Source: CAZOOA01 sp964581355 (GTDB lineage: Bacteria > Bacillota > Dethiobacteria > DTU022 > UBA8154). From it: DNA of 7,232 nt. Positions 1 through 5,287 of this stretch are shown piece after piece. The DNA is taken from assembly GCA_964581355.1 (NCBI GenBank), contig CAZOOA010000100.1, forward strand, positions 1 through 7,232, written 5' to 3'. The position numbers and the translations under genes are program-made. Below the pieces are notes generated by a model. The model saw nothing but the letters and a program-made list of their open reading frames with translations, was not told where the DNA came from and made no database searches. The first letter of the stretch is position 1, and each line of letters starts with the position of its first letter.

Positions 1-662
1 TGGACGGCATTGAAGCGACCAAGCATATCCGCAACCAGGAAAAAACAACGGGCACTCGGATCCCCATCATCGCCATGACTGCTCACGCCATGCAGGGTGA
101 CAGGGAGCAGTTCATGGCAGCAGGGATGGACGGTTACGTGAGCAAACCGATCAATGCGGAAGAGCTCTACCGGGTCGTGGAAGAAGCCGCCGCAGCCATA
201 AAAGCAGAAGGGGCACTAGAAGCCGCCGCTGATTCAACATCCCCGCCGTCACAGGAGTCAGAAAAGCCGGCGGATCCAGAGGCGGTAGACTTGGCAGACA
301 CAGGGGAGGTGGAATATATTTCCAGGGAAGTTTCCAGCATGCTCAAAACCCTCGGTGGTGACAAGGAACTGCTGGCCGAAATGGTGGCGTTATTACTGGA
401 TGATGCTCCAAAAGATCTGGAACGACTCCGGGAACTGCTTGCCCGGCGGGACGGCGAAAACGCCACCCTGGTGGCCCACGGACTCAAGGGTCAGCTGGGC
501 AACCTGAGCCTGGAAATGGGCCATAACACGGCCCACTCTTTGGAAAAGACCCTGTTTGAAGGGCAGTTTGTTGAAGCATTAACTTGCCTGGAGACTCTGG
601 AAAAGGAATTAAAACTGCTGGAGCGCTTCTTTGCCCGGCCGGACTGGCGGGAAATGCTCTAG
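1..662 (+). CDS. Hybrid sensor histidine kinase, C-terminal part: end of receiver (REC) domain plus HPt domain (5' truncated by window)
   Basis: The open frame runs in from the window edge (codons from position 3) and ends at TAG 660-662. It starts with the MDGIEATKHIR segment that follows the phospho-acceptor Asp in receiver domains. It continues through IPIIAMTAHA and the conserved Lys of SKPI (codon at 144), which completes a REC domain. A low-complexity Ala/Ser/Pro/Glu linker (about 190-300) leads to an HPt four-helix domain. Its phosphorylatable His lies in AHGLKGQLGN (codon at 477-479), matching the HxLKG pattern. The arrangement REC-linker-HPt at the C-terminus is typical of multistep phosphorelay kinases, in which phosphate passes from REC Asp to HPt His and then to a separate response regulator. 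The sensor and kinase domains lie outside the window, so the signal is unknown. The Met at 75 is internal to the REC domain and is not the real start. No partner regulator is visible nearby. Confidence 0.9.
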   Translation, partial: DGIEATKHIRNQEKTTGTRIPIIAMTAHAMQGDREQFMAAGMDGYVSKPINAEELYRVVEEAAAAIKAEGALEAAADSTSPPSQESEKPADPEAVDLADTGEVEYISREVSSMLKTLGGDKELLAEMVALLLDDAPKDLERLRELLARRDGENATLVAHGLKGQLGNLSLEMGHNTAHSLEKTLFEGQFVEALTCLETLEKELKLLERFFARPDWREML

Positions 663-807
663 TACTTGGTTGTTTGAATGGGGAACCCCGTTAGTTGTAA
701 TCAGGCACCAGCCCACTCGGCCGAAAAAAATAATGTCCTACCTCATTAAGAAAGTTTCCTTATAGATAATCAGGTTAGCGGTACTGCTGGACAAAGTTTT
801 CTATAGC
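663..807. other. Intergenic gap between convergent kinase gene and aminotransferase remnant
   Basis: This is 145 bases with no convincing gene. The only structure seen is a GGGGAACCCC palindrome at about 680-689 and an A-run (725-731) after CGGCCG. Neither makes a good stem-loop followed by a T-run, so I do not call a terminator. Confidence 0.5.
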
Positions 808-1431
808 CTAAACCCCTTCAAGCATTCGGGGTGCTGTCGCGCGCGCAATATTCATTTCCTCCTCTTCTGTACTCGGAGGATTATTTAAGCAATATTTGTA
901 AGCCGTCTCGCCATCGTAATCCACAAAGGCAATACGAGCCCCATAGTTATCCGGGCAAAGCATGACGGCATCCCCTGTTACGGTGGCTATATGATGAGGG
1001 CGGTCCAACAGTTCAAGACCCAACTGATTAGACGTTTTTATTCCTTTTTGGCTAAAACGATCCGCCAAATCCTGGAAATCAAGGGAAAAATAAAAACCTC
1101 CTTGAGGCAGTGTTGCTTTGAGGCCGGGTATCTCGTTGCAGCTGGTGCTGATAATCCGGCCCATGATACGGTGGATGTCCCTTGTGACTTGAAAGTATGT
1201 CTTAATCTCCTCGTTTTCACTATAGACCGAAACGGCAGCTCGTTGGTTGGGTGTGGGAATACTGGTATACACGGTGGCCGCCACCTTTTCAAAAGCCTGC
1301 GTTAGAGCAGTGCCACCTGTTGATGGCAGGATACAGACACCCAAGCGTTACCCTCCGGCCGAACGGTCCTTGGAAAGGCCCCCGGTTACAAAAGTCCCTT
1401 CGGGATAGAGGCTTCCGATGCTGGTAAATTC
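808..1431 (-). pseudogene. PLP-dependent aminotransferase (class I/II), decayed: N-terminal half missing and internal stop codon
   Basis: Read on the minus strand, homology can be followed from about 1431. The stretch YPEGTFVTGG leads into LSKDRSAGG, whose Lys (codon 1371-1369) is the expected PLP Schiff-base lysine. A TAA stop (1350-1348) follows directly, and the frame resumes with RLGVCILP. In this family GG[W/Y]RLG is usual, so the TAA replaces an aromatic residue; one base change from a Tyr codon would suffice. The remainder reads as the small C-terminal domain: VAATVYTSIPTPNQ, then PQGGFYFSLDF, then ATVTGDAVML and YGARIAFVDYDG, ending at TAG 810-808. About 205 residues remain of a fold that normally needs about 400-440, so the product should be inactive. 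A frame starting at TTG 1344 (178 codons) is open but lacks the catalytic lysine and most of the PLP domain. Its 5' end abuts the MarR remnant head to head. Confidence 0.8.
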
Positions 1432-1614
1432 TTTTATGGAGGCAAAGAAGTTTATGATAATATCAACCATGTATTCGATCGTTTTTACTCTGATATATTC
1501 GCTGAGGTACCTCCGCAAAAACACGAACAGGTAATTGAAAGCATTAATTTGCTTGCAGATGCAATTAGCAATTTAAATTCTAAGGAGTGCTGCAGGGAGG
1601 AACTCACAAAATGA
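1432..1614 (+). pseudogene. Remnant of a MarR-family transcriptional regulator (C-terminal dimerisation helices only)
   Basis: A plus-strand frame from about 1432 to TGA 1612-1614 encodes about 60 residues. It includes GKEVYDNINHVFDRFYSD, then IFAEVPPQKHEQVIESINLL, then ADAISNL. This resembles the long C-terminal helices of MarR-type regulators, including the 'below this point only dimerisation' segment after the winged helix. The winged-helix DNA-binding domain, about 80-90 residues, is absent, and upstream sequence in this frame belongs to the antisense of the aminotransferase. There is no sensible start codon with a ribosome binding site. Its TGA overlaps the hgcA start as ATGA (1611-1614), which is typical of translational coupling, so the intact gene probably led the hgcAB operon. 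The family assignment rests on recognised C-terminal sequence only and is moderately sure. Confidence 0.65.
1594..1600 (+). promoter_or_regulatory. Ribosome binding site of hgcA (decides start at ATG 1611)
   Basis: AGGGAGG lies ten bases before ATG 1611. An upstream in-frame GTG at 1587 would place this site inside the coding region and has no comparable site of its own, so ATG 1611 is the preferred start. Confidence 0.7.
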
Positions 1615-2450
1615 GTAAAGAGCTGATAAAACTGTCAATGGCCACTGACAACCTAACAACTTCATGCTGTGGAGATGAGCAATCCCAGGTATGTTTGGAA
1701 AATACAGCCGATAATGCAGTTGGAGCACATTGGGTAACCGGACATCTTGAAACAGCCATTGGCCCTGTCTGCCTGGTTAGCACAACATTGGACCGCAAAG
1801 ATTTGCTGGGCTCTTTCAAGGCGCGCTGGGGCGTGGGCAGGATGACCTATACAGTCCCTCCCGGGCTTTATGCAGTGGGCCAACCTGACGATACCTCACC
1901 AGTGCTGGTTTCAGCAAACTACAAGTTGAGCTTCGACTATCTGCGCAAGGAACTTTCCGGCCTCAACCTCTGGGTGCTGGTGCTCGACACTAAAGGGATT
2001 AATGTCTGGTGCGCTGCTGGAAAAGGCTCTTTCGGCACTGATGAAGTGGTTAAAATGGTCGATGCCGCAGGTTTATCGAGGCTGCTTTCACACCGCACCC
2101 TGATTTTGCCGCAACTGGCGGCACCTGGAGTGTCTGCTCACGAAGTCCGGCGCCGGTGCGGGTTTAAAGTTATTTACGGGCCGGTCAGGGCAGCTGATAT
2201 CCCTGCGTTTCTTAAAGCCGGCAACAAAGCAAAAGCGGCAATGCGCCGCCCCCACTTTGCCCTGCGCGACCGGCTGGTCCTTACTTCTGTTGAACTGACC
2301 GCCTTGATTAAACCATTAATTGGCCTGGCCATTTATCTTTTTATTCTTAACCTGGCATCTGTGTTATTAAAAAACAGCCCGGTTGGACTGCCTCCCCTGC
2401 TAAACCAAACATTTTTGATCTTGCCCCTTTCTTTGCAGCCATGCTTGTAG
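1611..2450 (+). CDS. hgcA: HgcA, corrinoid-dependent mercury methylation protein: cobalamin-binding domain and first membrane helix (frameshifted 3')
   Basis: HgcA carries a methyl group on a corrinoid and transfers it to Hg(II), with HgcB as partner; the protein sits in the membrane with a cytosolic corrinoid domain. The diagnostic cap-helix motif N[V/I]WCAAGK is present as NVWCAAGKGSFGT. Its Cys134 (codon 2010-2012) is the proposed lower-axial cobalt ligand (Cys93 in the original Desulfovibrio protein). The flanking GRMTYTVPPGLYAVG and VLVSANYKLSFDYLR segments also fit the family. Residues from about 228 (LTALIKPLIGLAIYLFIL) form the first membrane helix. An unusual N-terminal leader of about 40 residues holds SCCG plus another Cys. 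The frame runs past TTT 2412-2414 into about 12 unrelated residues and stops at TAG 2448-2450. The rest of HgcA continues in the -1 frame to 2761. Rejoined length is about 383 residues, normal for the family. It is first in an operon with hgcB. Confidence 0.92.
   Translation: MSKELIKLSMATDNLTTSCCGDEQSQVCLENTADNAVGAHWVTGHLETAIGPVCLVSTTLDRKDLLGSFKARWGVGRMTYTVPPGLYAVGQPDDTSPVLVSANYKLSFDYLRKELSGLNLWVLVLDTKGINVWCAAGKGSFGTDEVVKMVDAAGLSRLLSHRTLILPQLAAPGVSAHEVRRRCGFKVIYGPVRAADIPAFLKAGNKAKAAMRRPHFALRDRLVLTSVELTALIKPLIGLAIYLFILNLASVLLKNSPVGLPPLLNQTFLILPLSLQPCL
2412..2416 (+). other. Frameshift site in hgcA (T5 homopolymer)
   Basis: Reading frame 1611 through TTT and then moving back one base at 2414 gives TFFDLAPFFAAMLVG, which joins smoothly to the downstream membrane domain. 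Equally, one missing T in this run (T5 instead of T6) explains the break. It could be a real mutation, a homopolymer sequencing or assembly error, or recoding. The local A TTT TTG is not a classic X XXY YYZ slippery heptamer, and I see no clear downstream stimulatory stem. Confidence 0.8.
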
Positions 2451-2761
2451 GGGCCGTCCTGGTCCCCGCCCTGCTGCCATATATCCCGGGCCGCGCACTT
2501 GCCTGGAAGGGCATGGTTTTGGGCGTTTTGTGGGCGTTTGGCTACACGCTGCTTGCTGCCTCACCGGGAGGCTGGCTGCAAACCACCGCCTACTTTTTAA
2601 CCATCCCGGCAATCACGGCATTTTTGGGCATGAATTTTACCGGCTCGACTACCTATACATCTCTTTCCGGTGTATTCAAAGAGATGAACGTGGCACTGCC
2701 CTTGATCATCATCTCGGCTGGTTTGGGGCTGGTCGCCCTTACTGCCGCATATTTTGTCTAA
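2414..2761 (+). CDS. hgcA: HgcA, C-terminal membrane domain (continuation after frameshift)
   Basis: This frame continues HgcA from FDLAPFFAAMLVG to TAA 2759-2761. It holds the remaining four of the five expected membrane helices, approximately: AAMLVGAVLVPALLPYI; MVLGVLWAFGYTLLAA; TAYFLTIPAITAFLGM; and LPLIIISAGLGLVALTAAYF. Between helices lies MNFTGSTTYTSLSGV, a conserved-looking loop. ATG 2441 is the first Met in the frame, but it has no Shine-Dalgarno sequence. It overlaps the upstream stop region (2448-2450), so separate translation would have to depend on re-initiation. Without joining, the corrinoid domain would have a single membrane anchor and this segment would be a separate membrane peptide. 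Whether split HgcA can work is unknown. Confidence 0.85.
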   Translation, partial: FDLAPFFAAMLVGAVLVPALLPYIPGRALAWKGMVLGVLWAFGYTLLAASPGGWLQTTAYFLTIPAITAFLGMNFTGSTTYTSLSGVFKEMNVALPLIIISAGLGLVALTAAYFV

Positions 2762-2768
2762 AACCATT

Positions 2769-2782
2769 CACCGCAAACGGTG
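2769..2782 (+). other. Small hairpin between hgcA and hgcB
   Basis: CACCG-CAAA-CGGTG forms a five-base-pair stem with a four-base loop, ending seven bases before the hgcB ribosome binding site. It has no T-run, so it is not a terminator. It may be an mRNA processing or translation element, or chance. Confidence 0.35.
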
Positions 2783-2789
2783 TCTAAGT

Positions 2790-2796
2790 GGAGGTG
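2790..2796 (+). promoter_or_regulatory. Ribosome binding site of hgcB (decides start at TTG 2803)
   Basis: GGAGGTG lies six bases before TTG 2803 and three before TTG 2800. The longer frame from GTG 2788 would begin before this site. Initiation at TTG 2803 gives MKYRYLKNVVTLQ, which matches how HgcB proteins usually begin. Confidence 0.6.
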
Positions 2797-2802
2797 AAAT
2801 TG

Positions 2803-3111
2803 TTGAAATATAGATATTTAAAAAATGTGGTAACCCTGCAAATGGACCAGGACAAATGCAGCGGTTGTGGCATGTGTCTAGAAGTATGTCCGCAGCAGGT
2901 CTTTACCCTTGGCGAAAAAGTCAGCTCCATCACCGACCGGGACGCCTGCATGGAGTGCAGCGCCTGCGCCCGGAATTGTCCCCGTCAGGCTATCAGCGTC
3001 CGCCAGGGAGTCGGCTGCGCTTATGCCGTATTGATCGATAAATTTAATCTTAGCGGTAAGTGCTGCGGAGATTCCTGCAGCTGCAGCCTGGACAACATCC
3101 CCGATTATTAA
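2803..3111 (+). CDS. hgcB: HgcB, 2[4Fe-4S] ferredoxin partner of HgcA in mercury methylation
   Basis: HgcB is thought to reduce the HgcA corrinoid and to bind and pass Hg(II) or methylmercury. Two ferredoxin motifs are present: CSGCGMCLEVCP and the HgcB signature CMECSACARNCP (family consensus CMECGACxxNC; Gly is replaced by Ser here). A single conserved Cys follows in GVGCAYA. The C-terminal tail carries the vicinal pair KCCGD expected for mercury binding, followed closely by CSC, which adds two more thiols. With the TTG 2803 start the protein has 102 residues, normal for the family. It lies about 40 bases behind the hgcA stop and 27 before the next gene, so all three are very probably co-transcribed. 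The pairing with an HgcA that has the NVWCAAGK motif makes the identification firm. Confidence 0.93.
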   Translation: MKYRYLKNVVTLQMDQDKCSGCGMCLEVCPQQVFTLGEKVSSITDRDACMECSACARNCPRQAISVRQGVGCAYAVLIDKFNLSGKCCGDSCSCSLDNIPDY

Positions 3112-3125
3112 TCTATAACGGAAAT

Positions 3126-3131
3126 AGGAGG
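3126..3131 (+). promoter_or_regulatory. Ribosome binding site of the third hgc-operon gene
   Basis: AGGAGG lies seven bases before ATG 3139, giving an unambiguous start. Confidence 0.75.
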
Positions 3132-3138
3132 CCTAAAA

Positions 3139-4200
3139 ATGCACCATTATGAAAGACTTCAAAAAAAGCTTGCTCAACACCCCGTTGGAGCGCCTGCAAG
3201 TGAAGAGTTTTTAGAGATCCTCAAGTTGCTTTTCTTGGAAGACGAAGTGAAAATAGCTCTTTGCCTTGATTTCCAACTCAAAACAGTCAAAGATATCGCT
3301 GCTCAAGCTGAAGTTTCAGAGGAAGAAGCCCGGGAGAAGCTGGAAGCCATGGCAAATCGAGGCTCACTGCTCGCCAAAAAAGTCGAGGGTGAATATACTT
3401 ACGCTTTACTTCCCAATTATCCCGGTTTATTTGAGTACCCTGTGATGAAAGGGATGGACGAGGCCAAACAAAAAAGGCTGGCTGAACTTTGGCATGCATA
3501 TTACATGAAATATATGGCAGCAGAATTGGCAGCGGCAAGGCCGCCGTGGTTACGTGTTTTTCCTACAGAAGAAGCATTTACAGAAGAAGTGGAAATACTG
3601 CCTTATGAAAAGGCCTCGGAAATGATGGGGAAGGCAGAGAGCATTGCTCTGGCAAGATGCCCCTGTCGCATTGTCGAGCAAAACTGTGAAAAACCGCTGC
3701 AGGTTTGTCTTTCTTTTGACGGTGCAGCGCGATTTCTCATAGAAAGAGACATGGCACGGGAAATTGGCTTGAAAGAAGCAAATGATATCTTGCACGAAGC
3801 AGATAGGGCAGGATTGGTGCATGCAGGCAGTAACAACATGGAAAATCTGCTCTTTTTGTGTAATTGCTGTTCCTGCTGCTGCCACTTTATGAGACTGCTT
3901 ACAGAACTCGGTTATGATGAAAGCTTAGCCACTTCCAGCTACAGGGTTCAGTCGGACGATGAAAAGTGTAGCGGCTGTGGCATCTGCGCTGAGGAACGCT
4001 GCCCGATCAGTGCCATCGAGCTTGTTTCCGAAAAGTCCCGGATAAATGTCAAAAGATGCATAGGGTGTGGCCTGTGCGTTACTTCCTGTCCTTCCGGAGC
4101 ACTGCAGATGGTCAAGCGGGAAGATTATCAAAAACCTCCTGCGACCACCAAAGAATTGGCAAAAGAAGTTATGGCTTACAAAAACAATAAGCAGAAGTAA
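3139..4200 (+). CDS. Cysteine-rich Fe-S protein with predicted winged helix, CNCCSCCC block and two [4Fe-4S] ferredoxin motifs
   Basis: This 353-residue predicted cytosolic protein has no signal peptide or membrane helix. Residues about 23-90 look like a winged-helix domain (IALCLDFQLKTVKDIAAQAEVS, then EEAREKLEAMANRGSLL, then a YTYALLP wing). The middle contains ARCPCRIVEQNC and a Cys at 190, followed by the dense block CNCCSCCC at 241-248. The C-terminus is a two-cluster ferredoxin: CSGCGICAEERCP (277-288, one residue longer than usual between the third and fourth Cys) and CIGCGLCVTSCP (307-317). I recognise this as a 4Fe-4S dicluster architecture seen in anaerobes, but I know no proven function. 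The winged helix could bind DNA or be structural. Position as third gene behind hgcB suggests electron supply, metal handling or sensing for the Hgc pair; this is inference. The DNA-binding idea is tempting because the operon's own MarR regulator is lost. Confidence 0.85.
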   Translation: MHHYERLQKKLAQHPVGAPASEEFLEILKLLFLEDEVKIALCLDFQLKTVKDIAAQAEVSEEEAREKLEAMANRGSLLAKKVEGEYTYALLPNYPGLFEYPVMKGMDEAKQKRLAELWHAYYMKYMAAELAAARPPWLRVFPTEEAFTEEVEILPYEKASEMMGKAESIALARCPCRIVEQNCEKPLQVCLSFDGAARFLIERDMAREIGLKEANDILHEADRAGLVHAGSNNMENLLFLCNCCSCCCHFMRLLTELGYDESLATSSYRVQSDDEKCSGCGICAEERCPISAIELVSEKSRINVKRCIGCGLCVTSCPSGALQMVKREDYQKPPATTKELAKEVMAYKNNKQK

Positions 4201-4318
4201 CTATTCTTCTACCAGTTAATCCCTTAAACATCTTATTCCGCCGTTGTTTGGATTTTTTATCAAAATAATCAGGCTGACATGGCTGAATGTCACCCTGATT
4301 TGCAGGAAATTTGCTTTT
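4201..4318. other. Intergenic region between convergent operons
   Basis: This AT-rich 118-base gap between the two stop codons contains the inverted repeat annotated at 4267-4300 and T-runs at about 4253-4258 and 4315-4320. No gene is seen. Confidence 0.6.
4267..4300. terminator. Candidate bidirectional terminator hairpin
   Basis: The arms AATCAGGCTGACAT and ATGTCACCCTGATT pair over 14 positions with one mismatch, around a six-base GGCTGA loop. It sits between two converging transcription units, where a shared terminator is expected. The plus-strand T-run (4315-4320) lies some 14 bases beyond the stem, and on the minus strand the stem is followed only by ATTTTG, so neither side is a textbook intrinsic terminator. 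The stem itself is clear; the function is inferred. Confidence 0.55.
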
Positions 4319-5251
4319 TTAACTGCCGACAGAAACTGTCAGCCCTTTTTCTTCCATGATGGTTTTTGCCCTTCTCGCACTATCCTCACTTGAAGGCATG
4401 ATTTCCGGCATGGAGCAAGAACGTCCCATTTGCAGCATCTTGGACTTGCCCCCTTCATGATAGGGTAAGAGCGAAACTTTTTCAATCTGGTTGCGGCAGG
4501 CCAGTTCAGCTAATGCTTGCAGGTGTCCCTCCGCATCGTTAAAGTTGGGAATCAAGGGTATCCTGAGCCAAACTTTACACCTTCCTGTAAGCTGGTTTAT
4601 GTTTTGCTTGATCAGGGAGTTGTCGGCACCGGTAGCCCTTTTATGTTCTTCCGGATCCAGATGCTTGAGGTCAAACAGGAACAGATCCGTGTGCGGTATT
4701 ACTTTTTGAAATGCTTCCCAGGGAACATGCCCCGATGTATCAACTGCCGTGTGAATACCTTCTGTTTTGCTTTTTTCTAGCAGGGCAGCGGCAAAATCGG
4801 CCTGGCACAAGGGTTCTCCCCCTGATAAAGTAAGCCCTCCTCCCGAATTATTGTAAAAATGACGGTCTTTGCAGATTTCTTGCAAAACATCTTCCACATT
4901 ATTTTTTTCTCCACTTTTGTTTAAAGAGCCATAGCGACAGGTAATGACACATTCCAGACAGTGGTCACACCGCTCCCAGTCAATAATGCGTCTACCTTCC
5001 CCAGCCATCTTGATGGCTCCCCTGCTACAGGCTGGCTGGCACTTTCCACACCTTTTGCAGTTGAGCTCCCTAACCATCAGGTTGGGAGAAAAGTCCTGCG
5101 ACTCGGGGTTCGAGCACCAGGCACAGCATAAAGGGCAGCCTTTTAAAAACACGGTAGTGCGAATTCCAGGCCCGTCGTGTAAAGAAAACCGCTGGATGTT
5201 AAAAATGAATCCCGCTAGTGGGCTGGGAGAAACAAGCTCGCTCCCTGACAA
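4319..5251 (-). CDS. Glycyl radical enzyme activating protein (radical SAM, PflA family, with ferredoxin insert)
   Basis: This enzyme uses S-adenosylmethionine and a [4Fe-4S] cluster to abstract a hydrogen from the glycine of the neighbouring glycyl radical enzyme. The family opening FSLHDGPGIRTTVFLKGC is present at residues 22-39. The radical-SAM CxxxCxxC is C39-C43-C46 (CPLCCAWC), followed by SNPESQ. A two-cluster ferredoxin insert follows (CKRCGKCQPAC at 65-75, CDHCLECVITC at 95-105), as in the activases of non-PFL glycyl radical enzymes. SGGEP at 143-147 contacts SAM. LLPYHEGGKSK near the C-terminus is also family-typical. Length 310 is normal. The start is TTG 5251-5249, preceded nine bases upstream by AGGAG of AAGGAGAGGTG; no in-frame ATG fits better. 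It lies 36 bases behind the glycyl radical enzyme gene, so the two form an operon. Confidence 0.93.
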   Translation of the reverse strand: MSGSELVSPSPLAGFIFNIQRFSLHDGPGIRTTVFLKGCPLCCAWCSNPESQDFSPNLMVRELNCKRCGKCQPACSRGAIKMAGEGRRIIDWERCDHCLECVITCRYGSLNKSGEKNNVEDVLQEICKDRHFYNNSGGGLTLSGGEPLCQADFAAALLEKSKTEGIHTAVDTSGHVPWEAFQKVIPHTDLFLFDLKHLDPEEHKRATGADNSLIKQNINQLTGRCKVWLRIPLIPNFNDAEGHLQALAELACRNQIEKVSLLPYHEGGKSKMLQMGRSCSMPEIMPSSEDSARRAKTIMEEKGLTVSVGS

Positions 5252-5260
5252 TGCTCACCT

Positions 5261-5265
5261 CTCCT
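5261..5265 (-). promoter_or_regulatory. Ribosome binding site of the activase (supports the TTG start)
   Basis: On the minus strand AGGAG, within AAGGAGAGGTG, lies nine bases before TTG 5251. This is the only strong site near the start of the conserved protein. Confidence 0.6.
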
Positions 5266-5287
5266 TATGCATCTAGGCTTAATTTTT

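Noticed and set aside
680..689. GGGGAACCCC palindrome as a kinase-gene terminator
   Set aside because: The loop would be only two bases and no T-run follows.
991..1305. Plus-strand open frame of 104 codons over the aminotransferase remnant
   Set aside because: It is antisense to sequence with clear aminotransferase motifs, has no ribosome binding site and no recognisable protein features.
1549..1577. Possible sigma-70 promoter before hgcA (TTGCTT, 17 bases, TTTAAA)
   Set aside because: Both boxes match the consensus poorly and lie within the MarR coding remnant, so chance is likely.
2441..2761. A separate small membrane protein starting at ATG 2441
   Set aside because: It has no Shine-Dalgarno sequence, and its sequence is the direct continuation of HgcA after the T5 run.
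2788..2802. GTG 2788 as the hgcB start
   Set aside because: The GGAGGTG ribosome binding site would lie inside the gene; starting at TTG 2803 fits both the site and the usual HgcB N-terminus.
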